Source: Gammaproteobacteria bacterium (GTDB lineage: Bacteria; Pseudomonadota; Gammaproteobacteria; Pseudomonadales; Porticoccaceae). Taken from it: DNA of 64,000 bases. Below, piece by piece: positions 8,299 through 17,201 of the stretch. The stretch lies in assembly GCA_018069465.1 (NCBI GenBank), contig JAGPUW010000025.1, positions 496,001 through 560,000 on the forward strand, written 5' to 3'. The notes beneath the pieces are model-generated. The model saw only the letters and a program-made list of their open reading frames with translations, was not told where the DNA came from and did no database searches. Each line of letters begins with the position of its first letter. Within the stretch, counting starts at the first letter, position 1. Made by a program: the position numbers and the translations under genes.

Positions 8299-9818
8299 TA
8301 GCGTATGTCTGCAGTGGTATTTAAGTGGAGCCCGCGGCGCAGGCAGCGTGCCAGCGTGTCGACCGCCATATTGAGCAAGGCTGAGGCGAGAATAAGTAAT
8401 GCGGCGCGATCAAAGCGAAACTCTTCAAAGGCGGAGTCAATATAAAAACCCAGGGTGGCGATACCGAGAATGCCCAGTATCGCACTCTCGCGCATGATCA
8501 CCTCCCAACGGTAAAATAAAATCGCCAGAAATTGTCTATAACTGCGCGCTAGAACCTCATAAAAATAGCGGTTAACACCTTTACAGGCATCATCGCGCAA
8601 GACAATTTGCTCACTAAAGCGCGCCAGTAAATGGGCCACAATAGCGCTATTGTGCAGGGCTAATGCGACGATAGCCGGTAGCATTGACGGCCCCCAAAGC
8701 AACAGTGCAACAAAGGCCAACAAATACTCTGGCAGGGTGCGAGCAATAATTAACAGGCCATCGCCACCGCGTTTTATGAACGGACCGACAAACAGGCGGG
8801 AATTAAACGGCACAAAAAGCAGCGCCAGTAGCGCGGTAGCGAAGAGGGCAATTTGACTCAGCACCAGAGTGTTACTTAAACCCGGCCACAACTGCTGCTG
8901 CCACATAAACGCCAACCACGAAACCAAGCCATCGCCACTGGCCGCACGTAGAGGCAGAGGAATAATATCTTCAGTAAAAAACCGCACCAGCGTTGGCCAA
9001 TCAAAACTGGCACTGGGGGGTAAATAGACGACTGCGAGCAATAAATAAACAGGTAGCAAAGTCTTACGCAACCACCAGCGCTGACTGGCAATTAACAATA
9101 GCAGTACATATAGCAGACCTGCAGCTTCAGCGTAATGACCTTCACTTAAAGACGTTTCCAAATAAAAACCCAGGGTTGGCAAGCCGACAAAGCCCAGCAC
9201 CACCGTTGAGCGCAAGGCACATTCAAAGCGGTAACGTGTGTAATGGCTCAGTGCCGGCCAGGCCAAAGGCAAGGTGGTGTAAAGAAAAGCACTAAGACTT
9301 TTACTATTGAGCAGATTGGCGCGAGCCTGGGGTGAGGTTTCTTCAAATAATTCGCCATAAATTTTGGCCAGTGTTCCAGCGTAAGGCAGGGCAATTGCCA
9401 ATAAACCTGTGAGGGGGGATAAACCAAAACATTGAATAAAAATGAGCGCCCAAAACAACTCGTGAATGGCGCGGATAAACGCGCAAAAAACCCGCACCCA
9501 CCAGTGTTGATAGACCAGTGCCAGCATAAACCCAGCGAGCGCAGCCACGGCCATGCCCTGCAGGGCAAAGCTGAGGGTATTGCCCAGACCCGCCAATAAC
9601 TCGCTATAACTGACAATTTTCGGATTGATTAAACCCTGCCCCATGGCTTTAAATTCCAGCCAGGGATTGGGGCTGATAATTTCAAGATCGGCAAAAAAAA
9701 GGCAAAGGCCAGAGACAACTGCCAGATAAAAGCTCATAGAGCGCAGCGAATAATCCCAGCGCACACTTTGCCCAACCTTATTAATCAGCTTATTGTCTGG
9801 CACTGTTTGCATCAGCAA
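8298..9818 (-). CDS. ABC transporter permease, fused double PhnE-like (putative selenate/selenium importer)
   Basis: The 506-residue, strongly hydrophobic protein holds two consecutive binding-protein-dependent transport inner-membrane domains, about 60-265 and 300-495. Each carries an equivalent cytoplasmic coupling loop: GFVGLPTLGFYLETSLSEG in the first half and GILGIATLGFYIDSAFEEF in the second. The PhnE family normally has one such domain per chain, so this is an internal duplication or fusion that could supply the whole membrane pore. It sits between the ATPase gene (7-base overlap upstream) and the SelD fusion (1-base overlap downstream). The selenium assignment comes from that context and from the binding protein, not from the permease itself. 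Confidence 0.88.
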   Translation of the reverse strand: MLMQTVPDNKLINKVGQSVRWDYSLRSMSFYLAVVSGLCLFFADLEIISPNPWLEFKAMGQGLINPKIVSYSELLAGLGNTLSFALQGMAVAALAGFMLALVYQHWWVRVFCAFIRAIHELFWALIFIQCFGLSPLTGLLAIALPYAGTLAKIYGELFEETSPQARANLLNSKSLSAFLYTTLPLAWPALSHYTRYRFECALRSTVVLGFVGLPTLGFYLETSLSEGHYAEAAGLLYVLLLLIASQRWWLRKTLLPVYLLLAVVYLPPSASFDWPTLVRFFTEDIIPLPLRAASGDGLVSWLAFMWQQQLWPGLSNTLVLSQIALFATALLALLFVPFNSRLFVGPFIKRGGDGLLIIARTLPEYLLAFVALLLWGPSMLPAIVALALHNSAIVAHLLARFSEQIVLRDDACKGVNRYFYEVLARSYRQFLAILFYRWEVIMRESAILGILGIATLGFYIDSAFEEFRFDRAALLILASALLNMAVDTLARCLRRGLHLNTTADIR

Positions 9819-10549
9819 TAAAGATCGGCGAGTTGCTGAGTATTGAGATCAGAACTGGGGGCATCCAACACAATGGCACCACCTTTTAAGCCAATAATCC
9901 GATCGCAAAAATGCAGTGCCAGCTCAACATCGTGCAATGCCAAGACGAGGGTTTCGTGCTTTTTCGCAATTAAAGTCAGTAGCTGCTGAGCCTGATAATC
10001 ATCCACCGCAGACACCGGCTCGTCACCGAGGAAAATGTTTTTCTGCTGGTACAGCGCTCGACCAATCGCGACCCGCTGCGCCTGGCCACCCGATATCTGC
10101 TCGACGCGATCAAATAAGTGCTTATCAAGTCCTAACAGTTGTGCCAGCTCGGCGACTTCGCCCAAGCCTTGCGGCAGGGGTTTGATTAAATTAAGCAAGT
10201 TATACAGGCTGGTGTGGCGATGCAGGCCACCCATATAAATATTGTGATAGACACTGAGCATCGCCACCAGGCCGGGTTGTTGTGGGCACCAGGCCGATCC
10301 ATTGGGCAATTGCTCACGCAGTGCCCCTAACAGGGTCGATTTTCCGACCCCCGACTTACCCACCAAGGCAACGCGCTCGCCGGGGGCAATATTGAGAGAA
10401 AGGTTACTCAACACCACCCGGCCCTCGTAAACTAACTGCGCGTTAAGCAGAGAAAAAACGGGTTCTTTTCCCGGATCACTTGTTTTTACTCGCCTGCCTT
10501 CGCGCAGGATAGACTCCGGGCACGTCGAAATAAATTCAGCGCTCATCAA
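9812..10549 (-). CDS. ABC transporter ATP-binding protein (PhnC-like)
   Basis: The 245-residue ATPase has Walker A GKSGVGKST at 64-72, the signature ISGGQAQRVAIGRAL, Walker B IFLGDEP and the switch His in LALHDVE. It powers the adjacent importer from the cytoplasmic face. The first 25 or so residues (MMSAEFISTCP onward) are poorly conserved in appearance. The ATG at 10549 overlaps the end of the binding-protein gene by 14 bases; a slightly later start is possible. Order and overlaps place it in a tight five-gene minus-strand unit with mnmH and selD. Confidence 0.9.
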   Translation of the reverse strand: MMSAEFISTCPESILREGRRVKTSDPGKEPVFSLLNAQLVYEGRVVLSNLSLNIAPGERVALVGKSGVGKSTLLGALREQLPNGSAWCPQQPGLVAMLSVYHNIYMGGLHRHTSLYNLLNLIKPLPQGLGEVAELAQLLGLDKHLFDRVEQISGGQAQRVAIGRALYQQKNIFLGDEPVSAVDDYQAQQLLTLIAKKHETLVLALHDVELALHFCDRIIGLKGGAIVLDAPSSDLNTQQLADLYC

Positions 10550-11426
10550 TTAGGCCAATGGCGATGGCCGTCTTGCGAGTGGACTCATAGTCTTTATCAT
10601 CAGCGCTGACAAAGGCACTGCGGGGAAAAGCCGCCAGTAATTCTGGCTGTTTTATCGCCAGCAATGCCGCTTTAACTTTGTCGCTAAAGCCCTCACCCCA
10701 GCGCTGGTCGACATCACCGCGAATACTCCACTGATAGTCAGAATACGTCGGCGTTTGCCAAATTACCTGCACCTCTTGTGGGTCAACTTTATGCTCGGCA
10801 AGGGCCTTTTCCCACACTTTGTAATTGACTGCACCCACTTGATAAGCACCGGAGCCCACCAGGGCAATAGTGCGATTGTGGTCGCCGCTAAAACCAACCC
10901 GGCTAAAACTTTTACCCGGCGCTTTGCCCAGGTAGTGGCGAATATAATATTCCGGCATCAGGCGCCCAGAGGTTGACCCTTTGGCCCCGAAGGTAAAGGA
11001 GTGGCCCGCTATGGCGAGGGGGAATTGCTCGCTGAAATTATCGCCAGCCTGCTCCAGCAAACCACTGGAGCGGTGGGCAATAAAGTAGGTTTTAAAAAAT
11101 TGGTCTTCGTAGCCCTGGGCGATGGCGCGACTACCGGGCACCCGTTGGCGAGCCTGCTCACCGGACAAAGCACCAAACCAGCCCAGTTGCACCTGATTAT
11201 TACGAAAGGCCGTGACCGCAGCGGCGTAGCTTTTGACCGGGATGTATTTTACTTCAACACCCAATTGCTGCTCTAAATAGGCGGCGACTTTGCCAAAGCG
11301 TTGCTGCAATCGCGACGCATCTTGGTCGGGGATGGCGGTAAAGGTAAAACTTTCAGCCCATGCAGGGCTGGACAAACTGAAAGAGACGAGCAGCGCTACT
11401 AAAGTAGTCAATAACCGCACGGACAT
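10536..11426 (-). CDS. Periplasmic binding protein, PhnD-like (putative selenate ABC transporter)
   Basis: The 296-residue protein has a clear Sec signal peptide (about residues 1-24, ending SSPAWAES). The mature part is of the phosphate/phosphite/phosphonate binding type, with FRNNQVQLGWFGALSG and an anion-binding loop FGAKGSTSGRLMPEYY. A subgroup of this family is annotated as putative selenate-binding because it sits beside selD and mnmH, and that is the arrangement here. Binding of selenate rather than selenite, phosphonate or another oxyanion is therefore inference from neighbours. It begins 48 bases after the mnmH stop and overlaps the ATPase gene. Confidence 0.88.
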   Translation of the reverse strand: MSVRLLTTLVALLVSFSLSSPAWAESFTFTAIPDQDASRLQQRFGKVAAYLEQQLGVEVKYIPVKSYAAAVTAFRNNQVQLGWFGALSGEQARQRVPGSRAIAQGYEDQFFKTYFIAHRSSGLLEQAGDNFSEQFPLAIAGHSFTFGAKGSTSGRLMPEYYIRHYLGKAPGKSFSRVGFSGDHNRTIALVGSGAYQVGAVNYKVWEKALAEHKVDPQEVQVIWQTPTYSDYQWSIRGDVDQRWGEGFSDKVKAALLAIKQPELLAAFPRSAFVSADDKDYESTRKTAIAIGLIDER

Positions 11427-11474
11427 TCTCCTTAATAATGAGTTGGTTTATTAAAAATGATTATTGTGTATTGA

Positions 11475-12578
11475 TCAGGACATTGAATACGCCTCCGCCC
11501 ATTCGAGTAGCTCCGCCCTTGCACCGCGAAAAACAACACGGCCCTCGCGCTGCCCCTGTTGGTAGTCGTACATGGGGTCGTAATAATCGGTGAGTAGTAA
11601 TTGAATACCCGATCTAAAACCACCGGCATCATCGTGGTTTATTAAATGATCGAGGGCATCGCTAAACTCGGCGTGTAACTGGGTAAAACGCTCGCCACCC
11701 AGACGCTTGCGAATGCGCGTGAGGTTGCCGAGAATTTGTTCGCGGAATTTAATCGCGCCCTCTTCAGCGCCAAATTGCGCGGTGTATTGGGGATAGGCAT
11801 CGCTAATATAGTCGGCCAGGACAATATCGATGCGCTCGGCGACGGGTGTTTCCAGTACCGCTAGCGGGGCTTTTTGCATCAGCTCGATAAAGTTCGTTGG
11901 CAGGGTAACGCCACCAATCATGCGGCCCTCGTCTTCGGCAAAAATAACCTGCTGGTGCTGCGCCCGCTGCTTCATGACAGCAATGCTCAAACTATTCTCA
12001 AAATCAATTTGCCGGGGCTGAGGTTGTAACTGCCGGCCAAAGGCGGAGCCACGGTGATTGGCCAGGCCCTCTAAATCAAGAGCATGGGCCAGTTGATGAA
12101 CCACCAGGGTTTTACCCGAACCCGTGCGCCCAGACACCAGGGTCAAAGGCATCGTCGTACAGTTGCGCTCCAGCTCATCGATCAAAAAACGGCGCATGGC
12201 TTTATAGCCACCCGTCACCAGTGGATAAGCTGTGCCCGCCTCACCCACCAACTGCTGACTAAGGCGCGAGCGCAGACCACCGCGAAAGCAATACAGGTAG
12301 CCGTCGGGGTGACGCTGAATAAAGTCCTGCCAGGCGGCGATACGCTGCTCGCGGATGGCGGGCGTGGCCAACTGCCAGCCCAGCTCAATAGCGGCGTCCT
12401 GACCCTTTTGCTTGTAGCAGGTGCCAACGGCCTCGCGCTGCTTATCGTCGAGCAGAGGGATGTTTTCACTGCAGGGAAAGGCGCCCTTATTGAACTCCAC
12501 GGGCGCACGCATATCCATCAACGGGACATCGTTGAGGAAGAGTTCTCGGTAGTGCTCGGTATCGGGGCGGGACGTCAT
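11475..12578 (-). CDS. mnmH: tRNA 2-selenouridine synthase MnmH (SelU/YbbB)
   Basis: The enzyme replaces sulfur by selenium at the wobble 2-thiouridine of tRNAs for Glu, Lys and Gln, using selenophosphate. The N-terminal rhodanese domain has VPLMDMRAPVEF and the catalytic Cys97 in YCFRGGLRS, the same position as in the E. coli protein. The C-terminal P-loop domain has GRTGSGKT at 150-157 and FAEDEGRMIGG. I chose the ATG at 12578 because MTSRPDTEHYREL aligns with the usual N-terminus; a TTG 36 bases upstream adds an odd leader. The end is normal length. It is the first gene of the selenium unit, followed by the importer and SelD, which supply its substrate. Confidence 0.96.
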   Translation of the reverse strand: MTSRPDTEHYRELFLNDVPLMDMRAPVEFNKGAFPCSENIPLLDDKQREAVGTCYKQKGQDAAIELGWQLATPAIREQRIAAWQDFIQRHPDGYLYCFRGGLRSRLSQQLVGEAGTAYPLVTGGYKAMRRFLIDELERNCTTMPLTLVSGRTGSGKTLVVHQLAHALDLEGLANHRGSAFGRQLQPQPRQIDFENSLSIAVMKQRAQHQQVIFAEDEGRMIGGVTLPTNFIELMQKAPLAVLETPVAERIDIVLADYISDAYPQYTAQFGAEEGAIKFREQILGNLTRIRKRLGGERFTQLHAEFSDALDHLINHDDAGGFRSGIQLLLTDYYDPMYDYQQGQREGRVVFRGARAELLEWAEAYSMS

Positions 12579-12644
12579 GGGCGGGGATTCTACCCCAGGA
12601 CTGCGCTGGAGCAAATAAGAGTCGGTGCAAACAAGAAATCTTAG

Positions 12645-12866
12645 TCACTGGTCATCGGTAGTGGGAGGCTCTGAATCACCCGCCAGGCTATATTTACGGC
12701 GGTGGCTTTCCCTGCGACAAACTGCCTGTTCAACAAAGGTCTGGCGCTGCTTATTGCTCGCCGCCCGCCAGCCGAGAATTTCATCGAGGCTACGAAAACA
12801 GCCCAGACAGATATCCTCCTCATTGAGGCAGCAGTTATCGACACAGGGGGAAGCAATAGCGTCCAA
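12645..12866 (-). CDS. DUF1289 small cysteine-rich protein
   Basis: The protein has about 73 residues with the DUF1289 signature SPCVDNC, then CLGCFRSLDEILGW. The four cysteines (C-x3-C and C-x2-C pattern) suggest a small metal-binding or Fe-S fold. The function is unknown. The start is uncertain: the best-fitting beginning uses TTG at 12866 immediately before DAIASPC. It is upstream of mnmH on the same strand with about 66 bases between, so could share its transcript. Confidence 0.8.
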   Translation of the reverse strand: MDAIASPCVDNCCLNEEDICLGCFRSLDEILGWRAASNKQRQTFVEQAVCRRESHRRKYSLAGDSEPPTTDDQ

Positions 12867-13086
12867 GGTAGTTACCCACTAAGACTGAGTTTAGATCATA
12901 CAAAAATAGCACCGGGTAAACCATTTTGGCCTTTTCGCTTAAAAACGGGTAACGCCCCAACAAGCTCTACTAGCGTTCAATTAAAAACTGATTGCCCCAT
13001 TAAATTCTGGCCCTACCCCATTAAATTTAAGCCGCTATACTTCAAGCTTAAAAATATAACCCATAATTAAAAAATGAGGCCTGAAA

Positions 13087-13860
13087 ATGCCTATACCAAC
13101 AACCATCACTTTTCCCTCTCTAAAAGACAAAGTATCACCGGAGGAGTGGCAGGCGCGAGTCACCTTGGCCGCCTGCTATCGACTGGTCGCCCACTTTGGC
13201 TGGGATGATCAAATAGCCAACCATATTTCCCTGCGCGTACCCGGCCCCGAGGAGCACTTTCTGCTCAACCCCTTCGGGCTAATGTTTCATGAAATAACGG
13301 CGTCGAGTCTGGTTAAAGTGGATTTGGCGGGTAATATTCTCAGTGAAACTGAGTACAAAATAAATAAAGCCGGCTACATTATTCACAGCGCGGTGCACCA
13401 ACATCGCCCCGATGCACTGTGTGTTTTCCATACCCATTCGACATCGGGCATGGCCGTATCGGCACACCGCGACGGCCTGCTGCCACTGGCCCAAACCTCA
13501 CTTGTCGCGCTGAGCTCAATCAGCTACCACGACTACGAAGGTGTCGCCCTCAACCCCGATGAAAAAGCCCGGCTCGTCGCCGACCTCGGCAATGAATGGA
13601 GCATGATATTACGCAACCACGGTTTATTGACCTGTGGTATTAGCGCCGCCGATGCCTTTTATCGACTGTATTATCTCGAGCGAGCCTGTGATGTTCAGGT
13701 GGCTGCTCTAGCCGGCAATATGCCCCTCACCTTCCCCAGCGAAGCCGTGCAGGAGATCACCAAAAAACAGGGGGCAATGGCCTTTGGTAAAGGTGCAGAT
13801 TTGGCGTGGCCGGCATTGTTGCGCCTGGTCGAGACTGAAAACAATTCTTTCCGCGATTAA
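13087..13860 (+). CDS. Class II aldolase/adducin family protein
   Basis: The 257-residue protein spans a complete class II aldolase fold. Zinc-ligand histidines are visible in VFHTHSTSGMAVSA (two His) and in LRNHGLLTCG, the usual third ligand. NHISLRVPG near residue 40 is the phosphate/substrate loop. Family members include fuculose- and rhamnulose-phosphate aldolases and decarboxylases; the adducin-like branch often has no known substrate. The ATG at 13087 follows a tgaggcctgaaa stretch. It lies 58 bases before an alcohol dehydrogenase gene on the same strand, so the two may have worked together on one aldehyde pathway. Confidence 0.9.
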   Translation: MPIPTTITFPSLKDKVSPEEWQARVTLAACYRLVAHFGWDDQIANHISLRVPGPEEHFLLNPFGLMFHEITASSLVKVDLAGNILSETEYKINKAGYIIHSAVHQHRPDALCVFHTHSTSGMAVSAHRDGLLPLAQTSLVALSSISYHDYEGVALNPDEKARLVADLGNEWSMILRNHGLLTCGISAADAFYRLYYLERACDVQVAALAGNMPLTFPSEAVQEITKKQGAMAFGKGADLAWPALLRLVETENNSFRD

Positions 13861-13918
13861 ACCGTATAAATTTAAAAAACCCGCAATAACCACAACGTTT
13901 ATTTAAAAAGGAAAAATC

Positions 13919-15019
13919 ATGAAAGCACAAGCAGCCGTATTTAGAGAGGTGGGCGTAGACCTGGCCATAGAAGAGGTGGATATTGACGAGCCCCGCGCCA
14001 ACGAAGTATTAATTAACACCTCAGCCTGTGGTGTTTGCCACAGCGATGTTCACTTCGCTAAAGGTGCCATTCTCGGCCCGGTGCCCACCATTCCCGGCCA
14101 TGAACCGGCGGGTATTGTCGAGGCCGTTGGCGAGGACGTCACATCGGTTGCCGTGGGTGACCATGTCATTGCCTGCACCTCTATGTTTTGTGGCAAGTGC
14201 AAACAATGCCTGCAGGGGCGCCCCCATTTATGCATGGGCCGTAGACAATGCCAGCGTCCAAAAGGCGACACCCCAAGAATTGCAATTAACGGTGAGGCCA
14301 TCACCCAGTTTGCCGACCTCTCCGCCTTTTGCGAAAAAATGCTGGTACACGAGTCCGCCGTGGTAAAAATCGACGATGACATCCCCCTCGACCGTGCCGC
14401 ACTGGTTGGCTGCGCGGTTACTACCGGCGTCGGCGCAGCACTCAATACAGCCTAGGTAAAACCGGGCTCCACCGTTGCCGTATTTGGTGTCGGCGGCATT
14501 GGTATTTCCATCATTCAAGGTGCTCGCATCGCCGGGGCGAAGCAAATAATCGCCATTGATGTGGTGCCCGGCAAGCTGGAAACTGCCCGTCATTTTGGCG
14601 CCACCCACACCGTTCTCGGCGGCCCAGATAGCATCGACGGCGATGCGGTGAAGGCCATTAAAAAGCTCAGTCGCGGCGGTGTGGATTACGCCTTTGACGC
14701 TGTCGGCATGCCACAATTATCCCAGCAATGTCTTTATGCCCTCGCCCCCCGCGGGCTGGCAGTCATCGTCGGGGCCATCCCCACCGGGCAAAAGCTGGAA
14801 CTTGATCCGGGGCACTTTTATCTGGAGAAATCGATTATGGGCTGCTTTATGGGCTCCAATCGTTTCCATATCGATGCCCTCGATTACTTTGAATTCTACA
14901 AACAGGGGCGACTGGATTTAGATGCCATGGTCACAGACCGCTTCAAGTTGGGTGAAATTAATGAAGCCTTCGCCTTACTCGATGGCGGGGAAATTAATCG
15001 GGCGGTGATTACCTTTTAA
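13919..15019 (+). pseudogene. Zinc-dependent alcohol dehydrogenase interrupted by an in-frame TAG
   Basis: A single frame of 367 codons encodes a full medium-chain dehydrogenase except for a TAG at 14453-14455. The first part has catalytic-zinc residues (CGVCHSDVHF, GHEPAGIVEAVG) and the structural-zinc cysteines in CTSMFCGKCKQC. It runs to GVGAALNTA, then TAG. The second part resumes at once in the same frame with VKPGSTVAVFGVGGIG, the Rossmann nucleotide-binding motif. It continues to the normal C-terminus INRAVITF. Homologues usually have Lys, Glu or Gln at the TAG position, one base change away. The rest shows no decay. This could be a recent nonsense mutation, a sequencing error, or a readthrough case. 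If translation stops, the product lacks its NAD-binding domain. An aaaaaggaaaaatc ribosome binding site precedes the ATG. Confidence 0.85.
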
Positions 15020-15039
15020 GGGTACGAAAACCGACATAA

Positions 15040-15080
15040 GTCAATACCAGGGGCCAGTTATGCTGGCCCCTGGTATTGAC
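15040..15080 (+). terminator. Perfect 18-bp hairpin after the dehydrogenase gene
   Basis: The left arm (15040-15057) and right arm (15063-15080) are exact reverse complements around the 5-base loop ttatg. The core is ccaggggccag. No T tract follows, so it is not a canonical intrinsic terminator, but it sits 20 bases after the stop codon, where it could end transcription or protect the 3' end of the mRNA. Confidence 0.6.
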
Positions 15081-15228
15081 AGATCTTAGTGTTTACAAAT
15101 AATAACCAACACAAGCATTGCCCGCCATTAGCGGCTAGATTTACGGGGCAGGAGTTTTTAAACTGACTCTACACACCGCTATCTCCCAACAACTCATACC
15201 CATAACAACTCTTCCAGGGAAAACCAAA

Positions 15229-15987
15229 ATGTCCGAACAGCGAACCCACGTAGAAGTGCAGGACCATGTGCTAATTATCACCATGACTCGGCAGGCAAAG
15301 CGCAATGCCATCGACGGCGAAATGACATTGGCCCTGGATGCAGCCCTCAACCGACTCGAAGATGAGTCAGACCTTTGGGCCGCCATCATCACCGGCGGGC
15401 CAGATATGTTCTGCGCAGGCACGGACATGGCCGCCAGCTCGGGCACCCCCACCGAACGCGGTGGTGTCTATGGCGTGGTGGGACGCACCCGCACCAAGCC
15501 CTTAATCGCAGCGGTGGAGGGCGTCGCCTTTGGCGGTGGCTTCGAAGTGGCGATGGCCTGCGACATGATCGTGGCCGCAAGCAATGCGCGCTTCGGCCTG
15601 CCCGAAGTGAAGCGCGGCCTGGTTGCCACCAGCGGCGCTATTTTTCGCGCCAGTCGGGTACTGCCACTTAATGTCGCCAAGCAAGTGATGCTCACCGGCA
15701 CCGAGCTATCACCAGCCGACGGGTACCGTCTGGGCATGGTCAACGAACTCTGCGAACCCGGTAAGGCGCTGCAGACTGCACGGGCGCTGGCTGCACAAAT
15801 CACCGCCAACTCGCCGGTGTCCGTACAGCAATCACTGCAGGCCATTGACGCCCTGGCATCGGCCGACGATGCACGCGGCTGGGAGCTGACCGCCCGTGCC
15901 AAGCAAGTCATCAATGACTCTGCCGACGCAAAAGAGGGTGTCGCCGCCTTTTTTGAAAAGCGCCCACCGGTGTGGAAGGGTTACTAA
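15229..15987 (+). CDS. Enoyl-CoA hydratase/isomerase family protein (crotonase)
   Basis: The 252-residue length is typical of crotonases. The oxyanion-hole and active-site segments are present: FCAGTDMAA, then GGGFEVAMACD with the first catalytic Glu, and FGLPEVKRGL with the second. The C-terminal FFEKRPPVW is the usual ending. The family acts on acyl-CoA thioesters, usually hydrating trans-2-enoyl-CoA. Both Glu residues are retained, so true hydratase activity is plausible. The gene follows the class II aldolase and dehydrogenase but is separated from them by a strong hairpin, so it likely has its own promoter in the 150 bases upstream. The ATG at 15229 is preceded by tccagggaaaaccaaa, a weak site. 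Confidence 0.93.
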   Translation: MSEQRTHVEVQDHVLIITMTRQAKRNAIDGEMTLALDAALNRLEDESDLWAAIITGGPDMFCAGTDMAASSGTPTERGGVYGVVGRTRTKPLIAAVEGVAFGGGFEVAMACDMIVAASNARFGLPEVKRGLVATSGAIFRASRVLPLNVAKQVMLTGTELSPADGYRLGMVNELCEPGKALQTARALAAQITANSPVSVQQSLQAIDALASADDARGWELTARAKQVINDSADAKEGVAAFFEKRPPVWKGY

Positions 15988-16068
15988 GGTAAGGAGCGCT
16001 GCCAAGGCAGGAAGGACTGCTAAAGCCGTCCCTGTTTGGGCCATGAACGATTCCCGGTTTTTTGGCCA

Positions 16069-16102
16069 CAAATAGCCAGGGCGAGCAAGGCCTGGCTATT
16101 TG
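16069..16102 (+). terminator. 12-bp hairpin between the two crotonase genes
   Basis: Arms caaatagccagg and cctggctatttg are exact reverse complements around a 10-base loop. It lies about 80 bases after the first crotonase stop. The T-rich end of the right arm makes a terminator plausible, but the T run is short. Confidence 0.5.
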
Positions 16103-16254
16103 ATTAACTATGGGATTGGGCCGGGGGAAGGTCTATAATGCCCGCCCTCGCCAAAGTCGACTATGCACTCCACGCTATAGCTGACAAGCAGCAAGTTTTA
16201 CAAACCATCTGCATTGAGCCCCGTATTCATCCGGTATTTAAAGAAAGGCAAACC

Positions 16255-17028
16255 ATGGCTTACCAATTCATTCGCTATCAGGTTATCGATTCACTCGGCC
16301 TGATCACCCTCAATCGTCCCGACAAACTCAATGCGGTGTCACTCGGCATGCTCGATGAATTACACCTCGCCGTCAATGCCGCTGAACGTGACGAACAAGT
16401 GCGGGTGATTGGTATCACCGGGGCCGGTGACAAAGCCTTCGCCGCCGGGTCTGACCTGGCAGAAGTGAAAGATCGCGATCTTAAAAAAGCGCTGGAGCCC
16501 ATTGTTCAAGGGCTGGCTGAAAAACTCGAACGCTGCAGCAAAGTCAGCATTGCCGCGATCAATGGTATTTGTTTTGGTGGCGGGCTGGAAGTTGCCCTGG
16601 GCTGTGATTTACGCCTGGCCACACCCAATGCCACCTTCGCCACACCCGAAGGCAAGCTCGGCATCATCCCCGGTGGCGGCGCCACACAACGTCTGCCACG
16701 CCTGGTTGGGCGCGCCTGGGCTTTAGAAATGTTAATTATGGGCGAGCCCATCGATGCCGACCGCGCCCTGCACATCGGCCTCGTCACTCGCCTGGTCGAG
16801 AGCGAGGACTTGCTACCAGAATTATCACGTATGGCTGAGCATATTTCCGCCTTCGCACCACTGGTGCCACAATTTATGAAAGCGATGGTGAATTACGGTA
16901 TGGAAGGCAGTAGTGCCGCGGGGCTGGCCATGGAAAAATTTGCTCAGAGCGCACTTTGCAGTACTGCGGATAAGGAAGAGGGACTCAGCGCCTTCCTCGA
17001 AAAACGCACCCCCGTGTGGAATAAATAG
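16255..17028 (+). CDS. Enoyl-CoA hydratase (crotonase family)
   Basis: I place the start at the ATG at 16255 (MAYQFIRYQV), since the frame upstream of it has no crotonase resemblance and aaaggc precedes this ATG. From there the protein has 257 residues. The canonical motifs are strong: LNRPDKLNAVS, FAAGSDLAE, GGGLEVALGCDLRLA with one catalytic Glu, and FATPEGKLGIIPGGGATQRLPRLVG with the other. The usual C-terminal FLEKRTPVW closes it. It should hydrate trans-2-enoyl-CoA in fatty-acid or amino-acid breakdown. It is a paralogue, not a copy, of the crotonase just upstream; the two differ widely in sequence. It faces the thiamine operon tail to tail. Confidence 0.94.
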   Translation: MAYQFIRYQVIDSLGLITLNRPDKLNAVSLGMLDELHLAVNAAERDEQVRVIGITGAGDKAFAAGSDLAEVKDRDLKKALEPIVQGLAEKLERCSKVSIAAINGICFGGGLEVALGCDLRLATPNATFATPEGKLGIIPGGGATQRLPRLVGRAWALEMLIMGEPIDADRALHIGLVTRLVESEDLLPELSRMAEHISAFAPLVPQFMKAMVNYGMEGSSAAGLAMEKFAQSALCSTADKEEGLSAFLEKRTPVWNK

Positions 17029-17201
17029 ACGGCCCTGTAGGGTATTGCGCCGGCCCGCCAGCAAGATTGCGCGGCTATCCGAGCGCAACAAGCACACCCA
17101 ACAGCTGCTGGCGATCTGTAAGGCTAATCTAAGCAAGCTAACTTTAAACAGCGCAAGTTAAGCACCGTGCCAACAGCCTTCCTCTAAGCCACACACAAAA
17201 A

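Noticed and set aside
14453-14455. Pyrrolysine or another recoding at the TAG
   Set aside because: No pyl genes are seen, the enzyme family has no such residue, and a nonsense mutation or base-call error is simpler. It is kept as a finding only because the rest of the gene is intact.
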